From IMG/VR virus record IMGVR_UViG_3300025141_000570, positions 1 through 28,100 of that record: a stretch of DNA of 28,100 bases; one strand, written 5' to 3'. This stretch comes from a virus. Below are positions 1 to 9,573 of this stretch, in pieces (position 1 is the stretch's first letter; every line of letters starts with the position of its first letter). Both the position numbers and the translations under genes were made by a program. Below the pieces are notes generated by a model. It worked only from the letters and a program-made list of their open reading frames with translations, did not search any database and was not told the DNA's origin.

Positions 1-218
1 TTGGTAAATACTTTGACGGTACTGTGATTGGTGATGTACAAGTAGGAACTTCTCTTACTGCTTATTCTCACGGTGTAGTTACTAGTGGTATTGTAACTGC
101 ACAAGGTGGATTCATTACTGGTTCTGGTACAACAGCAGTCCAAATGTCAATATCTGGAAACAATCTCCTCTTTACTGTTGTGGGAATAGGTACAACCCAC
201 TTAGTTCTCGTACCATAA
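1..218 (+). CDS. C-terminal fragment of a repeat-rich virion protein (5' end outside window)
   Basis: The frame is open from the first bases of the window to the TAA at 216-218, so this is the tail of a larger upstream gene; the in-frame GTG at 24 is not a convincing start. The visible 70 or so residues are Gly/Thr/Val rich and contain the short beta-repeat signatures SGIVTAQGGFITG and GIGTT, ending in HLVLVP. The same GIVTAQ-type repeat occurs in the C-terminal part of the 835-residue protein at 13817-16324, which suggests a fibre or baseplate-associated structural protein. Its position immediately before gp8 fits the baseplate region. The stop codon lies inside the late-promoter box that precedes gp8. 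The specific family cannot be named from this fragment. Confidence 0.75.
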   Translation, partial: GKYFDGTVIGDVQVGTSLTAYSHGVVTSGIVTAQGGFITGSGTTAVQMSISGNNLLFTVVGIGTTHLVLVP

Positions 219-222
219 ATAA
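215..222 (+). promoter_or_regulatory. T4-type late promoter box upstream of gp8
   Basis: ATAAATAA lies 17 nt before the gp8 start and overlaps the stop codon of the preceding gene. It matches the core of the T4 late promoter (TATAAATA), recognised by the gp55 sigma factor with the gp33/gp45 co-activators. By the T4 spacing rule transcription would begin near 227, giving a leader of only about 13 nt, and that leader shows no Shine-Dalgarno sequence. Confidence 0.7.
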
Positions 223-239
223 CTAAAAAATTATAAAAA

Positions 240-1796
240 ATGGCCGCAATTATAACCGACCAAATTAGAATTTTGAACGCAAGGAATTTTCTTGCTGGAA
301 TAACCACGACAGATAATTCGTATTATTCTTTTATTGGTTTACCAAATCCGTCAGACATTCAGAGTGATTGGGATAATAGTCCTCCTGCTCCTATTGACAG
401 TTTTGATGATGAAAATGAATATTGGGAAACAATTATTGCACTGAAGAAGATTAATTCTGGCGATGTTAAACTAGTAATTCCCAAAATTGCTTGGAGATCT
501 GGTAACAAATATGATATGTATCGCCACGATTACAGTGTTTCTAATACTGCTCCAATATCGGGTTCGACTAATTTGTATGGATCGTCATTTTATGTAATGA
601 ATAGTGATTATAGAGTTTATGCTTGTTTGCAAAATGGCACTACACCGGAAACTCCAAATGGAAGTCCTTCTCTTGATGAACCAAAATTTATTGATTTAGA
701 ACCAAGAACGGCAGGTACTAGTGGTGATGGATATGTTTGGAAATATCTTTATACAATTAATCCTTCAGATATTGTAAAATTTGATTCAACTAATTATTTA
801 CCAGTTCCTAGTGATTGGGCAACTTCGGATACATATAGTTCAGTTCGTAATAATGCTGTTGGTGGATCTCTTAAAATTGCCACTATTACGAATAGAGGAG
901 TTGGTCTTGGAACTGCTGGTGTAGTTTATACAAAAGTTCCAATCAATGGAGATGGAACAGGAGCAGAATGTACTGTTTCTATTAATAATGATTCACAAGT
1001 TGACTCTGTGGTTATATCAAATCAAGGTTCTGGATATACGTGGGGAAATATTGATTTAGTTAAAGGTGGAGTTCCAACAGGAATTACCCGACCATCATTT
1101 GATGTTATTATTCCTCCGCAAGGTGGGCATGGATTTGATGTCTACAGAGAATTGGGTTCAAGAAATGTCCTTATGTACTCTAGATTTGAAAATGATATTC
1201 AAAATCCGGATTTTATTACAGGAAATCAAGTTTCAAGAGTTGGTATTATTGAAAATCCTAAAGCATATGGATCTTCAGCAGTTTTATCACTTGATAAAGC
1301 CAGTGCGGTTCAAGCTCTTAGATTAACTGGAATTGGTTATAGTTCAGCAACTTTTGCGGCAGATTCTTTCGTCACTCAAGTAGTTTCTACAGGAACAACT
1401 GCTGTTGCGAGAGTTGTTAATTATGATCAAGCAACGGGAGTATTAAAAGTCTGGCAAGACAGAACAATGTCAGGATTTAATACTGTTGGAGTTGCGATAA
1501 CGAATCCTGAATATGGATTTGTTCAAAATGAGTTCTCTTCATCTCCTGGTAGTGGCGGAGCATTAACTATTATTGGTGGATCAGTTGTCGAAGGATTGTC
1601 AATCGATAATACTTTTACTGGTGTCTCAACCGTAATAAATAATAGGACATACTACCTTGGTCAATCATTTGTAAATGGAATTGCAGATCCCGAAGTCACA
1701 AAAGATTCTGGTAACGTAATTTATGTGGATAATAGACCATCCGTCACGCGGTCTGCCAATCAAAAAGAAGATGTCAAGGTTATATTGCAGTTCTAA
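240..1796 (+). CDS. gp8: Baseplate wedge subunit gp8
   Basis: Structural component of the baseplate wedge, which in T4 binds gp7 and gp10 and helps hold the wedge together. Recognition rests on family blocks: an N-terminal region ending in a PKIAWRSGNKYD block (T4 has a matching IPRRDWG block), SGDGYVWKYLYTI at 161-173, GIIENPKAY at 335-343, and the C-terminal VIYVDNRPSVTRSANQKED block near 493-511, where T4 gp8 has MIYMENRPP. At 518 residues it is much longer than T4 gp8 (334). The extra length sits mainly in two beta-rich insertions, about residues 208-292 (one GSGYT repeat) and 360-465 (a TGTTAVARVV repeat). Only 6 nt separate it from the giant gene downstream, so the two are probably cotranscribed. 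No good Shine-Dalgarno precedes the ATG. Confidence 0.93.
   Translation: MAAIITDQIRILNARNFLAGITTTDNSYYSFIGLPNPSDIQSDWDNSPPAPIDSFDDENEYWETIIALKKINSGDVKLVIPKIAWRSGNKYDMYRHDYSVSNTAPISGSTNLYGSSFYVMNSDYRVYACLQNGTTPETPNGSPSLDEPKFIDLEPRTAGTSGDGYVWKYLYTINPSDIVKFDSTNYLPVPSDWATSDTYSSVRNNAVGGSLKIATITNRGVGLGTAGVVYTKVPINGDGTGAECTVSINNDSQVDSVVISNQGSGYTWGNIDLVKGGVPTGITRPSFDVIIPPQGGHGFDVYRELGSRNVLMYSRFENDIQNPDFITGNQVSRVGIIENPKAYGSSAVLSLDKASAVQALRLTGIGYSSATFAADSFVTQVVSTGTTAVARVVNYDQATGVLKVWQDRTMSGFNTVGVAITNPEYGFVQNEFSSSPGSGGALTIIGGSVVEGLSIDNTFTGVSTVINNRTYYLGQSFVNGIADPEVTKDSGNVIYVDNRPSVTRSANQKEDVKVILQF
1635..1642 (+). promoter_or_regulatory. Late-promoter-like box inside gp8
   Basis: The sense strand reads ATAAATAA within codons for gp8 residues 465-468 (VINN). 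It matches the intergenic late promoter boxes of this window and lies about 160 nt before the giant gene at 1803, which has no room for a promoter in its 6-nt gap. It could supply an internal late promoter for that gene. Equally it may be a chance match in AT-rich coding sequence, since Asn-Asn coded AATAAT readily produces it. Confidence 0.35.
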
Positions 1797-1802
1797 AGAA
1801 TT

Positions 1803-4800
1803 ATGTCTCAAATAACAAATCTAAACGTATCACCTTATTATGATGATTTTGATCCCACTGACAATTTTCATAGAGTGTTATTTAAGCCTGGATACCCCGT
1901 CCAGGCTAGAGAATTAACATCTCTTCAATCTATTTTACAAAATCAAATAGAAAGATTTGGACAACATTTCTTTAAGGAAGGTGCGAAAGTAATACCAGGT
2001 AATACTGCTTATAATCAAAATTATCATGCTATTGAACTCAATAATACTTATCAGGGAGTTCCAATAGATGCTTATACTGATCAATTAATAGGATCAAAAA
2101 TTACTGGTAAGACAACTGGAGTAACTGCTGTTGTTGATAGTGTTTTATTATCATCCGATTCGGAGAGAGGAAATACAACATTATATGTAACTTATATTGC
2201 TTCAAGTAATCAAGATAATACAACTTCTGTATTTGCCAGTGGCGAATCATTGAGTTCAGAAGTTCAAATTTTAAGTGGTCTCCTTGGTAATAGTTCATTT
2301 GCTCCTGGAGAAACTTTTGCAATTACTGCTGCTACGAATGCATCTTCAGTAGGATCTTCTTTCTCAGTCATTAATGGTGTCTATTTTATTAGAGGAAATT
2401 TTGTAAATGTAGATGATGAGACTTTAGTTCTTGATCAATATTCTAATACTCCCAGTTATAGAATAGGTTTTTATATTAACGAAGAAATTATTACTTCTGA
2501 TCAAGATGAATCTTTAACTGATAATTCAACCGGATTTAATAATTATGCTGCTCCAGGTGCTGATAGACTCAGACTATCGGTATCGCTTTTCAAAAAACCT
2601 TTAACTAATTTAAATGACCAAAATTTCATTGAATTAGCAGTTGTTGAAAATGGTATTTTAAGAACAAAAAGTGTAGAAACTCAATATTCTGTAGTTAGTG
2701 ATGAATTAGCAAGAAGAACATATGATGAATCGGGTCATTATGTTATAACTCCTTTTGATGTTAAGGTTAGAGAATCCCTGAATGATAATATGGGTAATAA
2801 TGGAGTTTTGGAGGAAGGACAACTTACTTCTGCAGGGACTCCGGTAGATGATGATCTAGCATTATATCAAATTTCTCCAGGAAAGGCATTTGTTAAAGGG
2901 TATGAAATTGAAACCATTACTTCGACTAATGCAGATTGTCCAAAACCAAGAGTCACAAAAACTATTGAAGATGAAGCATTATTTTATAATACTGGATCTA
3001 CAATAAGATTGAATAGAGTTTTTGGAACTCCTCTTGTAGGAATAGGTAATACATATGTTCTTAGTTTAAGAGATTCTAGAGTAGGATCCGCACAAACTAC
3101 ACCAGCAGGAAATGAAATTGGACTAGCAAGAGTTTATGATTTTAAATTAGAATCTGGTTCATATAGTCTTAAAAATGATGATTTAAATGAGTGGAACATT
3201 GCTCTTTATGATGTTCAGACTATTACACAGGTTACATTAAATGAGAATATTACATTAACCACACCAGTTGTTGTAAAAGGAAAAAATAGTGATGCGACTG
3301 CATATCTTAAAGATAGTGTAAGTGGTACTAATGTTCTTGATCTTTATGATAAATCAGGAACTTTTATGCTGAATGAGGCATTTGAGTTTAATGGAACTGA
3401 TAATGGAAGAGTTGCAATTGCTATTACTAGTTATGGACTATCTGATGTTTCATCTGTACATGGAAATATTGGTGGAGTTGTTGGCGTAGGAACTACATTT
3501 AGTGCTAATGTTATTCAACATAATAAATTTACGGTTGGTGTTGCAACTTTCACTGGTGTTGATAATAATGGAATAAGTACAGTAACTTCTTCATCTGATG
3601 GTTTTCCTAATCGACTTTATGAAGGTAATTTACTTGAGTTTAATGGTATCGTATATCTTGGTGGTGGTGCGCTTGCCTACTCGATTCCTTGGCGTACCAG
3701 AGTTGTAAGTGTAGGGTCTAGTACAGTAACAGTTACAGGCGTTACTACTGTTAGTGGTCTTTATGATGGTGGAATTCCAAGTTCGCCATTCCAGGTGCGA
3801 GATCTTAAAGTACTACAGTCAAATTTAGAGTCTTCTAGTGATAATACACTTTATAGTGCACTTCCAAGAGCAAATATCTCTACAGTAAATCTTGAAGATT
3901 CTTATATCATAATAAGAAAATCTGAGACAGTAACTATTGCAGGGAATCAATTAGCAACACCTATTACTGCGGGTGTAAATGAAACTTTCCAACCATTTGA
4001 TGAAGAAAGATATTCATTGATTAGGTCCGATGGATCTACAGAACTATTAACTGCAGATAAATTTGGATTTAGTGCTGCTTCAACATCACTTCAAATTTAT
4101 AATTTAGGAGCAGCTGATGGTGCAGCAAGACTAACATATACGTTGAAGAAAACTAAACCCAAAGCAAAGAAAAAGAGAAAAAATAGAGTTAATACAGTTA
4201 TAATTGATAAATCCACTCTTGAAGGATCTGGTTCTGGTGATGGAACTCTTGATGATGGATTAACATATGGTAGTTATCCATATGGAACAAGAGTTCAAGA
4301 TGATAAAATTTCACTAAATCTTGCTGATCTTGTTGAAGTTCATGGCATTTATGAATCAACAGATATTACAGAACCTTCTGCGCCTACGGTTATATTGTCT
4401 TCTATTTCTGGACCTGCAGGTAGTACATCAGATCTCATACTTGGTGAAAAAATTATAGGTCAGAATAGTAAAGCAATTGGTATTGTTGCAGCAAAACTTA
4501 CAGATTCTCAAGTTGCATTTATTCCCAAAAATTCATATAATTTAAGAGAAGGTGAAGTTGTAAAATTTGAAGAATCTAAAATTCAAGCAACAGTTTCTCA
4601 ATTAAATGAATCTAGTTTTAATATTTCAAAACATTATAGTTATACTGCTGGACAGCGTGGATCTTTCTATGACTATGGATCTATAAACAGAAAAGATGAT
4701 TTTGAAGCACCTACAAAGCAGTTGAAAATTTATTTTTCAAATGGATATTATGATTCCAGCGATGATGGAGATATTACAACAGTTGATTCATACACCGAAT

Positions 4801-7800
4801 CATTTGATTATACTACTGACATTAGATTTATAAATGGAGAGAGATTAACTGATATTATTGACATTAGACCGAAAGTTTCTACTTATACAGTTGCTGCAGA
4901 CGCAAGGTCTCCGTTTGAGTTTTATGGTAGAACATTTAATGAAGCAGGAAATTCTGCTGCAAATATTTTAGCATCAGACGAATCTCTTAATTTCACATAT
5001 TCATTCTATCTTGCAAGAATAGATAGAATTTATCTCACTAAGGATGGAAAATTCCAAATTCAATATGGAGATTCGGCAGAAATTCCAGATTTGCCCGTAC
5101 CAATTGATAATGCAATTGAAATTGCAAGAATAAATCTTCCTCCATATCTTTATCAACCTTCTCAAGCTTCAATTGATTTTATGGAGCATAAGAGATATAG
5201 AATGGTCGATATTAGACAACTTGAGAAGAGAATTAAAAATCTTGAATATTATACATCATTAAGTTTACTTGAAACAAACACTGCTAATATGTTTGTTGCT
5301 GATAGTCAAGGTTTGAATAGATTTAAATCTGGATTCTTTGTTGATAACTTTACTAATGCAAGAACTCAAGAGAATGAACTTCCTTATAAAAATAGTATTG
5401 ATATTGGAAATAAAACATTAAAACCTCAACATTATACAAATGCAATTGATCTTGTTCTAGGTCCTGTTGTTAATGTTGATCCTACAGCGGATTTAGCATT
5501 CAGGTCTCCCGAAGGTATTAATATAAGAAAAACTTCTGATGTAATTACTCTTGATTATGCTGAAGTTGAATGGTTATCTCAAAATTTTGCTACTAGAACT
5601 GAAAGTGTAACACCATTTTTGGTAAGTTTTTGGCAAGGTTCGCTTACATTAACACCTGCCACAGATACTTGGATTGATACTACAAGATTAGAAGCAAAGA
5701 TTATTAAAGCTGAAGGTGATTATAATGAAACCATGAGAGATATGGTTGAAAATAATAATGTTGATCCACAAACTGGATTTGCTCCTACTATTTGGAATGC
5801 ATGGGAAACCAATTGGACGGGAAGTGATGTTACGACATCCACAAGAATCAGAACGATTAGGAGTGGTAGAGTACCATCTCGTCGTGGTCCAGGTGGTACG
5901 AGTCAGAGAAGGACAATTAATTATACACTGACAAATACAGTTATTCAAGAAACGTTAAGAGAACAAAAAGATACTGGTGTAAGATCAAGAACTGGAAGTA
6001 GACTTAGTGTTACTGAACAATGGGATAATACTTCTGTTGGAGATAGAGTTGTAAGTAGAGATGCTGTTCCTTATATGAGGTCCAGAAATATTCAATTTGT
6101 TAATAAGAAAGTTAAACCACTTACAAAAATGTTTGCTTTCTTTGATGGAATGAATGTAACTAGATTCTGTGTTCCAAAACTTCTTGAAATTTCTATGACT
6201 TCTGGCACATTTGATGTTGGAGAAACTGTAATTGGAACTGCACAGCGAATGGGTGTTGGACCTAATTGGGAAGCATCAAGTCCAAAAATAACATTCAGAA
6301 CTGCACGATCAAATCATAAGTCTGGTGAATATAATTTTCCTACAACCACATATAAGCAAAACCCATATAATTCACGGCCACTTGCTGAATCTTATTCATC
6401 ATCATCAACAACTTTGAATATTGATACATTCTCATTACAAGAACAGGCACAAGGTGAGTATTTTGGTTGGGTTGAACCAGGAATGATTCTTGTTGGGCAA
6501 ACAAGTGGTGCTCAAGCAACAATTACAGACCATAGATTGATTTCTGATATAGCTGCAGACTTAAATGGTAGTTTCTTTATTCCTAATCCGAATATTGAGA
6601 CAAATCCAAAATTTGAAGCGGGAACAAAAGTACTTACTTTTGTTAATGATAGCGCAAACAATCAAGAAACTGCGACTACAATTTCTGAAGAAGGATACAA
6701 TGCAACAGGAACTCTTGAAACAGTACAGGAAAATATTATTTCTGTGAGGAATGCAAGAGTTCAAAATAAACTTAAATTTGAAGATCACGCAGTTAATAGA
6801 ACAACTGGAATGCAAGTTATTCAGACTAGAACTCTGAGTAGTCATACATCACGTCATAGTATGACTCAATATTATGATCCTTTGGCGCAATCATTCTTAG
6901 TTGATGAAGAAGGTGGTATCTTTATTACAAGATGTGACATATTCTTTAGGAGTAAGGATGATGATAATATTCCAGTAACTCTTCAGATTAGAACAATGAA
7001 GGAGGGAACACCAACACAAAAGGTTTTACCATTCTCCGAAATTATTTTAAATCCAGATGATATTACTACTTCTGGAGATGGATCTGTTGCGACACCATTT
7101 GTATTTGATGCTCCTGTTTATCTTGACGGAAATGATGAATATGCTATTTGTGTAGCATCAAATTCTACTAAGTATAGCGTTTATATTTCTAGAATTGGTG
7201 AAAATGATCTCTTAACTGATGCATTTATCTCAAACCAACCATATCTTGGTTCACTCTTTAAATCACAGAATGCTTCTACTTGGGAACCCAGTCAATGGGA
7301 AGACTTGAAGTTTGTTCTTTATAGAGCAGATTTTGTTGATAAAGGTACAGTTGAGTTTTATAATCCTGCATTAAGTGAAGGAAATGGACAAATTCCAACA
7401 TTGATGGATGATTCATTGTCTATGAATTCAAGAAAAGTAAGAGTTGCACTTTCCACAACAATTAATGATCCAGATCTTTCTGTTGGTAATATTATTAGTC
7501 AGACAGGAAATAATGCAACTGGTAATTATGTTGGAGCTGCTGGTAGTGCGACAGGAACTTTAAATGTTATTAATGTTGGAATTGGATACACTGGTCCATT
7601 TACTTATCCTGGAGTTAATTTAACAACACTTACTGGAGATGGTAGTAATGCAACTGCTGATATTCAAGTTAAAATTGATGGAACAGTTGGATTTGCAACT
7701 ATTTTAGCAGGTGGATCTGGATATTTGATCGGTGATACTCTTGGCGTAACTACTATTGGAAGTAATAATGTTGGTACTGCATTACGACTATCTGTCACAT

Positions 7801-9326
7801 CAATTGGAAGTACTAATGAATTTATTATTAATAATGTTCAAGGAAACTTTATTTCTGTTGGATCGGCATCTACTGTTCAATTTATTAATGGATCAGGAAT
7901 AACAACAGCATTAAATTGGGCAGGTAGTGGTTCAACAATGTCTAATATGTCAGATGTTGGTGGTGTTCAATTTAATAATCTTTATGTTGTAAATGATGGA
8001 TTACATATAAAAGTAAATCATAAAAATCACGGAATGTATCATGAAGATAATTTGGTTACAATATCTGGTGTTGAATCAGACTTCAAACCAACGAAATTAA
8101 CTTCACCATATGCTGCAACTAATAATGGACCTTTATCAGTTGAGTCGGTTGCTAGTTTCCAATCATTTGAAAATGTTGGTGTTGGTACTACAAATGCTGG
8201 TTATTTGCGTATCGGTGATGAAATTATTGGATTCACAACAGCATCTTCAAATGCTATTGGTGGAATAATTACTAGAGGAAATACTCCAAAAGATTATCCA
8301 ACAGGAACACCAGTTTATAAGTATGAATTGAATGGAATCTCACTTAAGAGAATTAACAAGACGCACGAATTAAGTGACGTAACAATTTCAGATGCGATCA
8401 ATTTTGATTCTTATAATATTAAAGTTGGTATGAGTACTGGTGGTGTTGATAGAACTCCTTCTTCTGGATGGCCAAAACTTTATATAAGTAATACTAAGTC
8501 TGGTGGCGGAAGAAATATTAAGGCAACTCAAAATATGCCTTATGAAATTATTACACCAATGGTCCAGAATGTTACTGTCCCCGGAACAACCTTAAGTGGT
8601 ATGATTAGGACAGTAAGTGGAAAGAGTATTAGTGGAAATGAGATTCCTTTTATAGATAAAGGATGGGAAACTATTACATTAAATCAACAAAATTATGTTG
8701 ATTCTCCTAGAATTATTTGTTCCGAAGTTAATCAGAACAATAAATTAACTGCTCTTCCTGGTAGTAAATCATTCCAATTGGGTGTTATATTAGAATCTTC
8801 TGATACAAAATTATCTCCGGTAATTGATACTCAAAGAGTTAATACTATTTTAACATCAAGTAGAGTTAATAGTGTAATTGAAAATTATGCTACAGATAAG
8901 AGAGCAAATTCTTTAACTAATGATCCGACTGCAATGCAGTATATTTCTAAAGAAATTAATCTTGAAAATTCTGCAACTTCATTACAAATTATGATAAATG
9001 CAAATATGAATACCTATACAGATATTCGTGCTTTCTATGCAATAAGTGAGAAGGATAACTTTAATCCAGTATTTACACCTTTCCCTGGATATGATAATCT
9101 AGATAATAGAGGTGAGATGATCAAACTTGAGGATAGCAGTGGTCGTTCTGATGTGTATGTTTCACTTCCTTCTGAAGGTTCTATGGCGGATGCTTGGTCG
9201 GAATATACATTTAGTTCAAAAGAGTTGCCTTCATTTAGAGCATATCGAATTAAATTTGTATTAACTTCAACCAGTCAAGTATATGCTCCTTCAGTTAAGG
9301 ATTTAAGAGTAATAGCACTTGCTTAA
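1803..9326 (+). CDS. Giant virion structural protein (DUF4815-like N-terminus), baseplate/fibre region
   Basis: A 2507-residue protein in the slot that in T4 holds genes 9-12 and wac. The N-terminus (NVSPYYDDFDPTDNFHRVLF, then PGYPVQARELTSLQ) is the signature I associate, from memory, with the DUF4815 family of marine T4-like virion proteins. Further landmarks: a very basic linker at 782-795 (KKTKPKAKKKRKNR) followed by a Gly/Ser/Asp-rich stretch; a helix-rich block near 1120-1165 (MEHKRYRMVDIRQLEKRI); FDVGET at 1470-1475; YDPLAQSF near 1690; two glycine-rich repeats with GIGYTGP at 1926-1932 and GGSGY ending at 1974; and a GDEII...RG domain near 2115-2180 resembling the C-terminal domain of gp15. 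No transmembrane segment or signal peptide is seen. Likely roles are a baseplate peripheral scaffold or fibre attachment. The gene is intact, with 2 nt before the next one. Exact function unknown. Confidence 0.88.
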   Translation: MSQITNLNVSPYYDDFDPTDNFHRVLFKPGYPVQARELTSLQSILQNQIERFGQHFFKEGAKVIPGNTAYNQNYHAIELNNTYQGVPIDAYTDQLIGSKITGKTTGVTAVVDSVLLSSDSERGNTTLYVTYIASSNQDNTTSVFASGESLSSEVQILSGLLGNSSFAPGETFAITAATNASSVGSSFSVINGVYFIRGNFVNVDDETLVLDQYSNTPSYRIGFYINEEIITSDQDESLTDNSTGFNNYAAPGADRLRLSVSLFKKPLTNLNDQNFIELAVVENGILRTKSVETQYSVVSDELARRTYDESGHYVITPFDVKVRESLNDNMGNNGVLEEGQLTSAGTPVDDDLALYQISPGKAFVKGYEIETITSTNADCPKPRVTKTIEDEALFYNTGSTIRLNRVFGTPLVGIGNTYVLSLRDSRVGSAQTTPAGNEIGLARVYDFKLESGSYSLKNDDLNEWNIALYDVQTITQVTLNENITLTTPVVVKGKNSDATAYLKDSVSGTNVLDLYDKSGTFMLNEAFEFNGTDNGRVAIAITSYGLSDVSSVHGNIGGVVGVGTTFSANVIQHNKFTVGVATFTGVDNNGISTVTSSSDGFPNRLYEGNLLEFNGIVYLGGGALAYSIPWRTRVVSVGSSTVTVTGVTTVSGLYDGGIPSSPFQVRDLKVLQSNLESSSDNTLYSALPRANISTVNLEDSYIIIRKSETVTIAGNQLATPITAGVNETFQPFDEERYSLIRSDGSTELLTADKFGFSAASTSLQIYNLGAADGAARLTYTLKKTKPKAKKKRKNRVNTVIIDKSTLEGSGSGDGTLDDGLTYGSYPYGTRVQDDKISLNLADLVEVHGIYESTDITEPSAPTVILSSISGPAGSTSDLILGEKIIGQNSKAIGIVAAKLTDSQVAFIPKNSYNLREGEVVKFEESKIQATVSQLNESSFNISKHYSYTAGQRGSFYDYGSINRKDDFEAPTKQLKIYFSNGYYDSSDDGDITTVDSYTESFDYTTDIRFINGERLTDIIDIRPKVSTYTVAADARSPFEFYGRTFNEAGNSAANILASDESLNFTYSFYLARIDRIYLTKDGKFQIQYGDSAEIPDLPVPIDNAIEIARINLPPYLYQPSQASIDFMEHKRYRMVDIRQLEKRIKNLEYYTSLSLLETNTANMFVADSQGLNRFKSGFFVDNFTNARTQENELPYKNSIDIGNKTLKPQHYTNAIDLVLGPVVNVDPTADLAFRSPEGINIRKTSDVITLDYAEVEWLSQNFATRTESVTPFLVSFWQGSLTLTPATDTWIDTTRLEAKIIKAEGDYNETMRDMVENNNVDPQTGFAPTIWNAWETNWTGSDVTTSTRIRTIRSGRVPSRRGPGGTSQRRTINYTLTNTVIQETLREQKDTGVRSRTGSRLSVTEQWDNTSVGDRVVSRDAVPYMRSRNIQFVNKKVKPLTKMFAFFDGMNVTRFCVPKLLEISMTSGTFDVGETVIGTAQRMGVGPNWEASSPKITFRTARSNHKSGEYNFPTTTYKQNPYNSRPLAESYSSSSTTLNIDTFSLQEQAQGEYFGWVEPGMILVGQTSGAQATITDHRLISDIAADLNGSFFIPNPNIETNPKFEAGTKVLTFVNDSANNQETATTISEEGYNATGTLETVQENIISVRNARVQNKLKFEDHAVNRTTGMQVIQTRTLSSHTSRHSMTQYYDPLAQSFLVDEEGGIFITRCDIFFRSKDDDNIPVTLQIRTMKEGTPTQKVLPFSEIILNPDDITTSGDGSVATPFVFDAPVYLDGNDEYAICVASNSTKYSVYISRIGENDLLTDAFISNQPYLGSLFKSQNASTWEPSQWEDLKFVLYRADFVDKGTVEFYNPALSEGNGQIPTLMDDSLSMNSRKVRVALSTTINDPDLSVGNIISQTGNNATGNYVGAAGSATGTLNVINVGIGYTGPFTYPGVNLTTLTGDGSNATADIQVKIDGTVGFATILAGGSGYLIGDTLGVTTIGSNNVGTALRLSVTSIGSTNEFIINNVQGNFISVGSASTVQFINGSGITTALNWAGSGSTMSNMSDVGGVQFNNLYVVNDGLHIKVNHKNHGMYHEDNLVTISGVESDFKPTKLTSPYAATNNGPLSVESVASFQSFENVGVGTTNAGYLRIGDEIIGFTTASSNAIGGIITRGNTPKDYPTGTPVYKYELNGISLKRINKTHELSDVTISDAINFDSYNIKVGMSTGGVDRTPSSGWPKLYISNTKSGGGRNIKATQNMPYEIITPMVQNVTVPGTTLSGMIRTVSGKSISGNEIPFIDKGWETITLNQQNYVDSPRIICSEVNQNNKLTALPGSKSFQLGVILESSDTKLSPVIDTQRVNTILTSSRVNSVIENYATDKRANSLTNDPTAMQYISKEINLENSATSLQIMINANMNTYTDIRAFYAISEKDNFNPVFTPFPGYDNLDNRGEMIKLEDSSGRSDVYVSLPSEGSMADAWSEYTFSSKELPSFRAYRIKFVLTSTSQVYAPSVKDLRVIALA

Positions 9327-9328
9327 TT

Positions 9329-9559
9329 ATGGAATACGTAAAAGTAAAGGATCACTCAAATTTGATGAGAGATCCTCAAACGCAAAGCATTGTAAACACC
9401 AATCAATCTGCTTATGATGAATATATTGCGAGACGTGATGCTAACAAAGAAACGGATCAAAAATCTCAAAGTATGGAAGAAGATCTTGCTAACTTAAAAG
9501 GTGAGATCACTGAAATTAAGGATTTATTACACCAGCTTGTTCAGTCTAAATATCAATAA
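9329..9559 (+). CDS. Small acidic coiled-coil protein, probable virion-associated
   Basis: 76 residues starting MEYVKVKDHSNLMRDPQT. The N-terminal half contains a NTNQSAYDEYIARR block and the C-terminal part (about 48-72) is a heptad-like helix (LANLKGEITEIKDLLHQLV), consistent with a short oligomerising coiled coil. It starts 2 nt after the giant gene's stop and ends 14 nt before gp13, so it is translated within the same late operon. I recall similar small proteins next to neck genes in marine T4-like phages, with no assigned function. The position matches T4 wac (fibritin), but it is far shorter and shows no clear similarity. A small neck or baseplate accessory is plausible but unproven. 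Confidence 0.65.
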   Translation: MEYVKVKDHSNLMRDPQTQSIVNTNQSAYDEYIARRDANKETDQKSQSMEEDLANLKGEITEIKDLLHQLVQSKYQ

Positions 9560-9573
9560 AGGAAAGTGTGTAA

